Source: an uncultured bacterium (GTDB lineage Bacteria; Actinomycetota; Aquicultoria; SKW223; CALKMS01). From it: a stretch of 5,827 nucleotides of DNA. The notes beneath the pieces are model-generated. The model did not search any database. It worked only from the letters and a program-made list of their open reading frames with translations, and was not told the DNA's origin. Below are positions 1 through 5,827 of the stretch, in pieces; within the stretch, counting starts at the first letter, position 1, and each line of letters opens with the position of its first letter. The translations under genes and the position numbers were made by a program. The stretch is taken from NCBI GenBank assembly GCA_938091145.1, contig CALKMS010000114.1:1-5827 (forward strand). The letters run 5' to 3'.

Positions 1-684
1 AGTCGGGCTGAAATGTGCGGTAATGGGATACGCTGTTTTGGGAAGTACTTATGGGATCGGGGCCATGTTAGCGAGGCTACCTTTAAAGTGGAAACTGACG
101 CTGGAATAAAGGAGGTTGAGCTAATAATTGATGAGGCAACTGTGGTTGGTGCCCGAGTGAGCTTGGGCAAGCCAATATTTAAGTCGGATGAAATTCCGGT
201 GAGTTTAAAAGGCAAGCCAAAAGTCTTTGATCATGAAATTCAAGTTAATCAAGATAAAATTAAAGTTAATGCCTTATCAATGGGAAACCCTCATTGCGTT
301 ATTTTTGTTGAACAGTTGGACAAGTTAAATTTAAACTTAGCTGGGAGACGAATTGAAAATCACCCCTTTTTTCCTCAAAGAACTAATGTTGAGTTTGTCC
401 AAGTTGTTAACCGAAAAGAAATTCGGATGCGAGTTTGGGAAAGGGGAGTGGGGGAAACACTTTCTTGCGGCACTGGAGCAGCAGCGGCAGGGATAGTGAG
501 CATTGAAAAAGGGTTGGTTGCCAGTCCAGTTATTGTTAAAGTTCCAGGTGGCGAGTTAGTGGTTGAATGGAAAGGGGAGGAGGCTTTTTTATCGGGTCCT
601 GCCGAGGAAGTTTATTCTGGAATAATTTCTGAAGAATTTTTAAACCGACTGAATCTTTTAACGGAGTTTTCCAAGGAAAAATGA
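1..684 (+). CDS. dapF: diaminopimelate epimerase DapF, 5'-truncated by the window edge
   Basis: DapF interconverts LL- and meso-diaminopimelate in the cytoplasm, the last shared step toward lysine and meso-DAP peptidoglycan. It is a cofactor-independent epimerase that uses two cysteines as base and acid. The frame is open back to base 1, so the true start lies outside; the ATG at 13 is internal, because it encodes the Met just before the first catalytic cysteine in the motif MCGNGIRC (Cys codon at 16-18). The second catalytic cysteine is in GETLSCGTGAAAA (Cys codon at 466-468). Other family blocks are the MGNPHCV segment (codons around 280-300) and the ERGVGET stretch before the second Cys. 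The 227 residues present compare with about 270-285 for the family, so roughly 50-60 N-terminal residues are missing. The stop overlaps the next gene's start (ATGA), which indicates translational coupling with the aminotransferase of the same pathway. Identity is firm from both active-site motifs. Confidence 0.96.
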   Translation, partial: SRAEMCGNGIRCFGKYLWDRGHVSEATFKVETDAGIKEVELIIDEATVVGARVSLGKPIFKSDEIPVSLKGKPKVFDHEIQVNQDKIKVNALSMGNPHCVIFVEQLDKLNLNLAGRRIENHPFFPQRTNVEFVQVVNRKEIRMRVWERGVGETLSCGTGAAAAGIVSIEKGLVASPVIVKVPGGELVVEWKGEEAFLSGPAEEVYSGIISEEFLNRLNLLTEFSKEK

Positions 685-1841
685 TTAAGGAAGCAGATCG
701 AATTCGACAACTGTCACCTTATTTGTTTGCTCAGATAGACAAAATGATTGAAGAGAAGAAAGCTCAAGGCATTGACGTTATCAGTTTGGGAATAGGCGAT
801 CCGGTTGAACCAACCCCTCCTCATGTTATCGAGCGTTTAAAGATTGAGGTTGAGAAGCCAGAAAATCACCGCTATCCATCGTACTACGGCCTGGGAGAAT
901 TTCGCCAGGCGATAGCCGAATGGTACAAGAAAAGATTTAACGTATCTCTCGATCCCGAGAGTGAAGTTTTGCCTTTAATAGGCTCAAAAGAAGGAATTGC
1001 CCACTTGTCCTGGGCAATGATTAACCCTGAGGATATTTCTATAGTTCCAGATCCAGCTTATCCTGTATACGCTATCGGAACTCAACTGGCAGGGGGTAAT
1101 CCTTATTTTTGCCCACTTTTACAAAAGAACGATTTTCTTTTGGATTTGGAAGAGGTCGAAGAAAAGGTGCTTGTGGAAGCTAAATTGCTGTTTCTAAACT
1201 ATCCTAATAATCCTACTACGGCGGTAGCTTCACTTGACTATTTTCAAAAAATCATTGAAGTTGCTCAAAATTATGGAATTATTGTTTGCCATGATAATGC
1301 TTATTCAGAAATAACTTTTGACGGCTATGTTGCTCCAAGCATTCTTCAAGTAGACGGTGCTAAAGAATGCTGTGTTGAGTTTCACTCTCTATCAAAAACT
1401 TACAATATGACGGGCTGGAGAGTTGGTTTTTTGGTTGGTAATCACAAAGTAGTGGAAGCTTTGAGTCGAATCAAAACCAATATTGACTCAGGGATTTTTA
1501 ATCCAATTCAGTACGCTGCCATTGAAGCCTTAAATGGCTCTCAGGATTGCGTGCAAGAGATGAGAAATACTTATTTGAAGAGGAGAAACTTGGTTATTTC
1601 CGCTTTGGAAAAAATTGGCCTTTCCTATTTTTTCCCTAAAGCGACAATTTATGTCTGGGTAGAAGTTCCCAAAGGAGAAACGTCTGCTTCTTTTACCCAG
1701 CTTCTTTTAGATAAAGCTAATGTGGTGGTATCGCCGGGGAATGCTTACGGAAAGCACGGTGAGGGATACGTTAGAATTTCCTTAACTGTGCCTGACGATC
1801 GGCTTGAAGAAGCTCTAGAAAGAATTGAGAAGATCTTTTAG
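681..1841 (+). CDS. dapL: LL-diaminopimelate aminotransferase (DapL-type, PLP-dependent fold type I)
   Basis: This is a 386-residue class I/II aminotransferase of normal family length. The predicted reaction is transfer of an amino group from glutamate to tetrahydrodipicolinate, giving LL-DAP in one step and bypassing the acyl-blocked DapD/ArgD/DapE route. Visible landmarks are LGIGDP near residue 37, HRYPSYYGLGEFR near 63-75 (substrate and phosphate region), GSKEGIAH near 102-109, NYPNNPT at 173-179, the HDNAYSEI segment that binds the PLP ring, the Schiff-base lysine K239 in HSLSKTYNMTGWR with phosphate-binding R247, and the substrate-carboxylate arginine R365 in GYVRISL. The extended HSLSKTYNMTGWR and KTNIDSG blocks fit LL-DAP aminotransferases better than generic aspartate aminotransferases. 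The ATG at 681 overlaps the dapF stop, with an AAGG ribosome site at 673-676. Adjacency to dapF is the strongest support for this substrate. The alternative is another aminotransferase of the same subfamily acting on alanine or aspartate. Confidence 0.86.
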   Translation: MIKEADRIRQLSPYLFAQIDKMIEEKKAQGIDVISLGIGDPVEPTPPHVIERLKIEVEKPENHRYPSYYGLGEFRQAIAEWYKKRFNVSLDPESEVLPLIGSKEGIAHLSWAMINPEDISIVPDPAYPVYAIGTQLAGGNPYFCPLLQKNDFLLDLEEVEEKVLVEAKLLFLNYPNNPTTAVASLDYFQKIIEVAQNYGIIVCHDNAYSEITFDGYVAPSILQVDGAKECCVEFHSLSKTYNMTGWRVGFLVGNHKVVEALSRIKTNIDSGIFNPIQYAAIEALNGSQDCVQEMRNTYLKRRNLVISALEKIGLSYFFPKATIYVWVEVPKGETSASFTQLLLDKANVVVSPGNAYGKHGEGYVRISLTVPDDRLEEALERIEKIF

Positions 1842-1850
1842 GTTTTTGTT

Positions 1851-2975
1851 TTGAGAAAGAAAGAAAGAGCAATTCTGGTTGGCTTACAATTAAATTCCCA
1901 ACGAAGGACTGAAATTGAAGATTCGCTAAGCGAGCTCGATCTTCTTTTGAAAACTGCGGGTGGCGAAGCAATAGCAAAAGTCATTCAAAAAAAAGATAAA
2001 CCTTCACCACGAACATACATTGGTAGCGGGAAAGCTCAAGAACTCTCAGAAATGGCGCGAGTTTTACAAGCAGACATGATTGTTTTCGATGATGAACTGT
2101 CTCCTACCCAACAAAGAAATTTAGAAAATTTAATCGGAAAGAAAATTATTGATCGAACTACCCTGATACTTGATATATTCGCTCAGCACGCCCATTCTCA
2201 AGCTGGAAAGCTTCAGGTAGAAATGGCTCAGCTTAACTATCGACTTCCACGTTTGAGAGGTCGGGGTGTTCTTTTGTCTCGTTTAGGTGGAGGAATAGGA
2301 ACACGGGGACCTGGTGAGACCAAACTGGAAGTTGATCGACGGCGAATTCTCCAAAGAATTCAAAAGATTAAGAAGCTTTTACAAAAACTTGAGAAACAGC
2401 GCGAGCTTCAGAGAAAAAAAAGAAAAAATCAGGCAATTCGGATTTCAATTGTCGGCTATACTAACGCTGGCAAGTCAACTCTTTTAAACCGTTTAACAAA
2501 AGGCGGGGCAAGAGTTGAAGACCAGCTTTTTGCTACCCTTGACCCATTGACTAGGAAGATGTTTCTTGACAACTCAGTTCAAGTGGTGATTTCTGATACA
2601 GTTGGATTTATTCAAAAGTTACCACCTTATTTAATAGCTGCTTTCCACTCAACTCTTCAAGAAGTAGTTGAGGCTGATTTTTTAATTCATCTTGTTGACG
2701 TTTCAAGTCCAGTGTATAGGAAGCAAATAGAAGTGGTTAACCAAATTTTGGACCAGATTGGAGCTGGTGAATTGCCTCGCTTGCTTGTCTTTAACAAGAT
2801 CGATCTTTTGGATAAAAAAGAAAGGCTTAATTTGAAAATTCATTTCCCGGAAAGCATCTTAGTTTCTGCTTTAAATGCTAAAGGGATTGAAGAGCTAAAA
2901 GAAAAGATTGTTGCGGAGGTAAAGAAAATTTTAGCAAATAAAGCTGTTGTAACTTCTTTTTCACCTTTTTCTTGA
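1851..2975 (+). CDS. hflX: ribosome-associated GTPase HflX
   Basis: HflX is an Obg/TRAFAC-class GTPase that binds the 50S subunit and, in studied bacteria, splits or rescues stalled ribosomes under stress. The 374-residue product has the HflX N-terminal domain (YIGSGK at 56-61, DDELSPTQQRNL near 80-91), the glycine-rich GGGIGTRGPGETKLE at 146-160, a basic probable coiled coil at about 161-197, and then the GTPase domain: G1 GYTNAGKST 202-210, G2 threonine in FATLDP, G3 DTVGF 249-253, G4 NKID 315-318, G5 SAL 339-341. It ends soon after G5, so it lacks most of the C-terminal domain seen in longer homologues such as the approximately 426-residue E. coli protein; shorter forms are common. The start is TTG at 1851, because the same frame is closed by the dapL stop TAG at 1839-1841 and the N-terminus RKKERAILVG fits the family. 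The ribosome site is poor (TTAGG, overlapping the dapL stop), which suggests coupled reinitiation. Identity is secure; the start is less so. Confidence 0.95.
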   Translation: MRKKERAILVGLQLNSQRRTEIEDSLSELDLLLKTAGGEAIAKVIQKKDKPSPRTYIGSGKAQELSEMARVLQADMIVFDDELSPTQQRNLENLIGKKIIDRTTLILDIFAQHAHSQAGKLQVEMAQLNYRLPRLRGRGVLLSRLGGGIGTRGPGETKLEVDRRRILQRIQKIKKLLQKLEKQRELQRKKRKNQAIRISIVGYTNAGKSTLLNRLTKGGARVEDQLFATLDPLTRKMFLDNSVQVVISDTVGFIQKLPPYLIAAFHSTLQEVVEADFLIHLVDVSSPVYRKQIEVVNQILDQIGAGELPRLLVFNKIDLLDKKERLNLKIHFPESILVSALNAKGIEELKEKIVAEVKKILANKAVVTSFSPFS

Positions 2976-2982
2976 AAACGGG

Positions 2983-3011
2983 TCGAAACATTGAAAGCTT
3001 TTGTATATATT
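2983..3011 (+). promoter_or_regulatory. weak possible promoter ahead of the lipoprotein gene
   Basis: In the 64-bp gap after hflX, TCGAAA (2983-2988) and TATATT (3006-3011) sit 17 bp apart. They match the sigma70 consensus at 4/6 and 5/6 positions. The region is so AT-rich that such a match is likely by chance, and the lipoprotein gene could equally be read through from hflX. No convincing GC-rich terminator hairpin lies between hflX and this site. Confidence 0.25.
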
Positions 3012-3028
3012 TTAAAAAATTTTGTCCT

Positions 3029-3036
3029 GAGGAGGT
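3029..3036 (+). promoter_or_regulatory. strong Shine-Dalgarno unusually close to a TTG start
   Basis: GAGGAGGT is a near-perfect anti-16S match, but only 3-4 nt separate its end from the TTG codon at 3040, which is shorter than the usual 5-9. The codon before the TTG is a stop (TAA at 3037-3039), and the next in-frame ATG (3073) would remove the lysines of the signal peptide. TTG therefore remains the best start despite the tight spacing. Confidence 0.7.
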
Positions 3037-3039
3037 TAA

Positions 3040-3522
3040 TTGAAACATTTCAAACTTAGTTTAATTTTTTTTATGATACTGCTTACTTTTATTTTTTTCT
3101 CTTGCTCGTCCGACGAAAAAAAACGCGATGTTAAACCGCGCACTGAATTGGGAAAGCTGGTTTATCACCAACTTCCCAACTTTTATATTGAGAATTTTAC
3201 CGAAAACCAGATTTTTGCCCAATCTTTTTACGTAAACCAGCAAAAACACCTTTTTTTAGCAATTAGAGCTCAAAAAAACTATTACAATTTTCACAAAAAA
3301 CTGAATGATGAGTATTTTGAGACTAACTGTATAAAATTGGCTGATCATTTAGTTTATGAGGGAATCAACCAAACTGACATCAATATTTCTTACATGTTAG
3401 TCTTTGAGAAGAATGGCTTAATTTGCGAAGTTTACTTCCGCACTTCTCAAGGCCATACCTGTCCTCTTCAGCAAATTAAACAACTAGCGACAGAAATTGC
3501 TACCAAAATTTTAAAAAGTTAG
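3040..3522 (+). CDS. small putative lipoprotein of unknown function
   Basis: I do not recognise a family for this 160-residue product. It begins with a typical secretion signal: basic K2 and K5, a long hydrophobic core (about residues 6-20), then FFSC with Cys22 followed by SSDEKK. This looks like a signal-peptidase-II site, although Phe at -3 is less usual than Leu. The acidic and basic residues right after Cys22 would form a tether. The mature part is a single small mixed domain (about 36-160) with many aromatic and asparagine residues (for example YHQLPNFYIENF and QKNYYNFHKKL), a predicted hydrophobic strand around SYMLVFEKNGLICEVYF, and a probable C-terminal helix (QIKQLATEIATKIL). It has three further cysteines, C97, C129 and C141, which could form a disulfide or bind metal in the envelope. 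It sits between hflX and nrdD with its own good ribosome site, and neither neighbour predicts its role. The gene is real by coding character, signal peptide and RBS; its function is unknown. Confidence 0.8.
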   Translation: MKHFKLSLIFFMILLTFIFFSCSSDEKKRDVKPRTELGKLVYHQLPNFYIENFTENQIFAQSFYVNQQKHLFLAIRAQKNYYNFHKKLNDEYFETNCIKLADHLVYEGINQTDINISYMLVFEKNGLICEVYFRTSQGHTCPLQQIKQLATEIATKILKS

Positions 3523-3577
3523 GCTTTTTGTTACCCCTCTCATTTAAAATTTTCTAACAAAATTTTTTACTAAATGC

Positions 3578-3606
3578 TTGACAACTAACACAACATGTAG
3601 TATATT
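3578..3606 (+). promoter_or_regulatory. sigma70-type promoter of nrdD
   Basis: A perfect -35 hexamer TTGACA (3578-3583) is followed by exactly 17 bp and a -10 hexamer TATATT (3601-3606; 5/6 to consensus). Transcription would begin near 3613, giving a leader of about 40 nt before the nrdD ATG. This is by far the best promoter match in the window, and it sits directly ahead of the reductase gene. It is overlapped by the upstream NrdR-like box, so repression by blocking RNA polymerase is plausible. Confidence 0.8.
3588..3603 (+). promoter_or_regulatory. NrdR box 1 (distal), overlapping spacer and -10
   Basis: The 16-mer ACACAACATGTAGTAT matches the published NrdR-box consensus ACACWATATATWGTGT at 13 of 16 positions by my hand count. 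It covers the end of the promoter spacer and the first bases of the -10. NrdR is the ATP-cone repressor of ribonucleotide reductase genes and typically binds two such boxes on the same face of the helix. Support comes mainly from its pairing with the better box 32 bp downstream. Confidence 0.7.
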
Positions 3607-3619
3607 GTGAGAACGAAAG

Positions 3620-3635
3620 ATACTATATATTGTGG
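3620..3635 (+). promoter_or_regulatory. NrdR box 2 (proximal), just downstream of the likely start of transcription
   Basis: The 16-mer ATACTATATATTGTGG matches the NrdR-box consensus at 14 of 16 positions, including the whole central CTATATATTGTG core. A 16-bp gap separates it from box 1 (centre to centre 32 bp, about three helical turns), which is the spacing described for paired NrdR sites. It lies between the predicted transcription start and the ribosome-binding site of nrdD. Confidence 0.8.
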
Positions 3636-3642
3636 AAAGGGG
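3636..3642 (+). promoter_or_regulatory. ribosome-binding site of nrdD
   Basis: AAAGGGG lies 10 nt before the ATG at 3653. It is a moderate Shine-Dalgarno and it directly abuts NrdR box 2. It supports ATG 3653 as the start rather than a downstream codon. Confidence 0.6.
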
Positions 3643-3652
3643 AAAGATAGAA

Positions 3653-5827
3653 ATGAGAACTTTAGAAACAGAAAAAAGAAACTCTGACTTGGAAACCAAA
3701 ATTGACTTTCAGACAATTAAAGTGATTGAAAGAGGGGGTGAAAAGGGGGATTCAACTGATATTGCTTTACTTGTCACAACTTCTTCAAAGGCTGAAATAA
3801 ATCGTTGGGATCGAAGCCGAATTGTCCGTTGCTTAATTAGAGAAATTAACGCAGACCCAACTCTGGCTGAAGAGATAGCTTTAGAAGTTGAGAAAGTGAT
3901 TTTGGAAAGCCGTCTTTCAATAGTTACCACCAGTATAATTCGAGAGCTCGTTGATATTCAGTTGTTAAAAAGAGGCTTGGGGACTTTACACCAACGCCAC
4001 ACTCATTTGGGTTTGCCAACTTTTGATGTAGAGCAAATTATTTTTAATGCTAATAAGGAGAATTCCAATACAACTCATAATCCCGAATCAATAAATCTGA
4101 CATTAGCTGAAAACATTTTAAAGCAATATGCTTTGACTAGAGTTTTTAGCGAAGAGGTCGCTCAAGCTCACTTGAAAGGTGATATTCACCTTCATGATCT
4201 CGGTTTCATAACCCGACCCTACTGTGGCGGTCACTCGCTGGAATATGTAAAAAAATACGGTTTATCTTTGCCGAATATCACTTCGACTTCCAAACCAGCC
4301 AAACATCCGGAGGTTTTGATTGGTCATATGGTTAAGATGGCCTCCACTTTACAGTCACATTATGCAGGAGCAATTGGCTGGGAAGCAGTTAATATCTTTT
4401 TTGCTCCTTTTTTAAAAGGTCTGCCTTATAATCGGATTAAACAATTAGCTCAGATGATTATTTACGAGTTTAATCAGTTAGCTGGAGCCCGAGGTTCTCA
4501 GGTTGTTTTTACAGACTTTAACTTATATTATGGTGTCCCTCCTCACTTTAGAGATGTTTATGCGCTTGGTCCTGGTGGAAAATACCTTAAGCCTGACGGC
4601 GATGATTTTATTTACCTCGATGAGCCCGAGGAAGGCTGCCTAACTTACAAAGATTTTGAGTTTGAAGCAAATCAGTTTCTAAAAGCCCTTTTTGAAGTAT
4701 ATTTGGAAGGTGATGCAACCGGCAAAACTTTTGTTTTTCCCAAACCGATGCTTCACTTAAATGAAAAATTTTTTCAGACACCGGGTTGGGAAGAGATGCT
4801 TGATCTTGCTTGTAAAGTCGCTTCTAAACAGGGAATTACTTATTTTGTCTTTGATCGAGGTGGTGAAGTAACAGTTTCTCAATGCTGTCGATTGAAACTT
4901 CGTTTGGGTGAAAAAGATCTTCAGGAAGCAAAAACTCCAGAAAAAATGAGGTTTACATCCCTTCAAAATGTAACTATTAATCTTCCTCGAATTTCCTATA
5001 AAGCTCGCGGCAACGACTTCTTATTAATTAAAGAAATTATCAAAGCGATGAGGCTGGTGGTTAAAGCCCATTTGCAAAAGAAAAGATTTATTGAAGAGTT
5101 GTTATCCCTTGGAGAAAATGGTCCTCTCGCTTTTTTCACTGTGGCCAAAGACGGCGAACCCTATTTGAGAATCGATCGCTTAACTTATCTTTGCGGCATT
5201 TTGGGATTGAACGAAATGGTTCAGTTCCATTGCGGAAAACAACTTCATGAATCAGAAGAGGCTTATAAGTTTGGTCTGAAAGTAATTGCCATAATGAACC
5301 GCTATGCTCAAAAACTTTCTAAAAGACATAAAATCAAGTTAGTGCTTGAAGAGACTCCGGCAGAGTCAGCTGCCTATCGTTTAGCCAAGTTAGATATGAA
5401 ATACTATCCTTCTTTTGCTGTTAAGGTTCTTAAAGGTAACATTGAGAAGGGAGAATTTTATTATACTAATTCGGTCCACTTAGCTGCTGATGCTCCTGTT
5501 GATTATATTGAGCGAGTTAAAAAGCAAAGCCGCTTTCATCCAATGATTGAAGCTGGTGCTATTATCCATATCTGGTTGGGAGAAAACGAGCCCCATCCCG
5601 ATTCAATCAAGAATTTTGTGATTAAAACTTTTCGCGACACTCAAGCCGAGCAAATTGCTTTTAGTCCGGAATTTACAGTTTGCGAAAATTGTTATCGGAC
5701 CACCAGAGGTCTTTTTCCCAGCTGTCCAAAATGCGGCTCAGAGAATGTTTACGGGATTACGAGAATAGTTGGCTATTTTTCGAAGATTCCCACCTGGAAT
5801 AAGGGGAAAATAGGGGAGTTGAAACAG
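3653..5827 (+). CDS. nrdD: anaerobic (class III) ribonucleoside-triphosphate reductase NrdD, 3' end cut by the window
   Basis: NrdD reduces ribonucleoside triphosphates to dNTPs without oxygen, using a glycyl radical installed by the radical-SAM activase NrdG. The frame is open from ATG 3653 to the last base (725 codons, no stop). Domains: an ATP-cone at about residues 37-108 (INRWDRSRIV near its start) for allosteric activity control; the barrel start with GDIHLHDLGF near 176-185; Cys191 in RPYCGGHSLEY, a plausible equivalent of the second active-site cysteine (E. coli Cys175); the thiyl-radical cysteine in SQCCRLKL (C411/C412); NVTINLPR at 439-446; a zinc site of C677, C680, C691 and C694; and the glycyl-radical loop RIVGYF with Gly707, followed by the usual WNKGK. 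Only a short tail should be missing, since homologues end soon after this loop. The sequence style (CCRL, AGAIGWEAVN) resembles the Thermotoga/archaeal type more than E. coli. An acidic stretch at about 312-330 may be an insertion. Control by NrdR is indicated upstream; nrdG is not in view. Confidence 0.95.
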   Translation, partial: MRTLETEKRNSDLETKIDFQTIKVIERGGEKGDSTDIALLVTTSSKAEINRWDRSRIVRCLIREINADPTLAEEIALEVEKVILESRLSIVTTSIIRELVDIQLLKRGLGTLHQRHTHLGLPTFDVEQIIFNANKENSNTTHNPESINLTLAENILKQYALTRVFSEEVAQAHLKGDIHLHDLGFITRPYCGGHSLEYVKKYGLSLPNITSTSKPAKHPEVLIGHMVKMASTLQSHYAGAIGWEAVNIFFAPFLKGLPYNRIKQLAQMIIYEFNQLAGARGSQVVFTDFNLYYGVPPHFRDVYALGPGGKYLKPDGDDFIYLDEPEEGCLTYKDFEFEANQFLKALFEVYLEGDATGKTFVFPKPMLHLNEKFFQTPGWEEMLDLACKVASKQGITYFVFDRGGEVTVSQCCRLKLRLGEKDLQEAKTPEKMRFTSLQNVTINLPRISYKARGNDFLLIKEIIKAMRLVVKAHLQKKRFIEELLSLGENGPLAFFTVAKDGEPYLRIDRLTYLCGILGLNEMVQFHCGKQLHESEEAYKFGLKVIAIMNRYAQKLSKRHKIKLVLEETPAESAAYRLAKLDMKYYPSFAVKVLKGNIEKGEFYYTNSVHLAADAPVDYIERVKKQSRFHPMIEAGAIIHIWLGENEPHPDSIKNFVIKTFRDTQAEQIAFSPEFTVCENCYRTTRGLFPSCPKCGSENVYGITRIVGYFSKIPTWNKGKIGELKQ

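Noticed and set aside
13..15. ATG at 13 as the start of dapF
   Set aside because: It is the methionine within the catalytic MCGNG motif, which lies about 60-70 residues inside the family, and the frame is open to base 1.
1771..1977. Antisense open frame of 68 codons across the dapL-hflX junction
   Set aside because: It lies opposite two well-identified genes, has no ribosome site and no recognisable protein character; it is a shadow frame.
3061..3249. Antisense open frame of 62 codons over the lipoprotein gene
   Set aside because: Its composition is explained by the complementary strand of the signal-peptide gene; it has no independent start signals.
3513..3529. Possible terminator hairpin at the end of the lipoprotein gene (AAAAAG, 5-nt loop, CTTTTT)
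   Set aside because: The stem has six pairs with only one G-C and no separate U-tract after it, so it is too weak to call. The AAAATTTT copies at about 3546-3567 are likewise just AT-rich sequence.
3595..3610. A third overlapping NrdR-like 16-mer ending in TATATTGTGA
   Set aside because: It matches only 11 of 16 positions, and its 25-bp spacing to box 2 is wrong; the 3588-3603 site matches better with the expected spacing.
3709..3930. Antisense open frame of 73 codons over the NrdD ATP-cone
   Set aside because: The + strand here encodes a clear ATP-cone; the antisense frame has no supporting features.
4757..4966. Antisense open frame of 69 codons over the NrdD active-site region
   Set aside because: It lies opposite the conserved CCRL catalytic segment and has no RBS or known motif.

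Overview
This window is an ordinary-looking, AT-rich bacterial chromosome segment. Every gene is on the + strand and the genes are tightly packed. There are five protein genes: the 3' part of dapF, an LL-diaminopimelate aminotransferase (dapL type), hflX, a small orphan lipoprotein, and an almost complete class III (anaerobic) ribonucleotide reductase nrdD that runs off the right edge. No RNA genes, mobile elements, CRISPR arrays or long repeats were seen. The oxygen-sensitive glycyl-radical reductase points to an anaerobe or facultative anaerobe. DapF next to a DapL-type enzyme points to a bacterium that makes LL- and then meso-diaminopimelate by the direct aminotransferase route. I cannot name the phylum safely; an uncultured or thermophile-like anaerobic lineage is only a guess.

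Left part (1-2975): dapF and dapL overlap by 4 bp (ATGA), and hflX starts 9 bp after the dapL stop, so the three genes read as one operon. DapL would aminate tetrahydrodipicolinate directly to LL-DAP, and DapF would epimerise that to meso-DAP for lysine and peptidoglycan. HflX is a ribosome-associated GTPase with no pathway link to the first two; it is probably only co-transcribed.

Middle (2976-3652): a 64-bp gap with a weak possible promoter and a strong Shine-Dalgarno leads into a TTG-started lipoprotein of unknown function. A 130-bp intergenic region then carries the most informative regulatory DNA of the window: a near-consensus sigma70-type promoter overlapped by two tandem 16-bp sites that match the NrdR box, 32 bp apart centre to centre.

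Right part (3653-5827): nrdD, with an N-terminal ATP-cone, the catalytic CCRL cysteine pair, a four-cysteine zinc site and the C-terminal glycyl-radical loop. All the diagnostic parts are inside the window and only the last few residues are cut off. The activase gene nrdG is not visible and may lie downstream. I found no evidence for a novel multi-gene system; the best leads are the NrdR control region and the unassigned lipoprotein.
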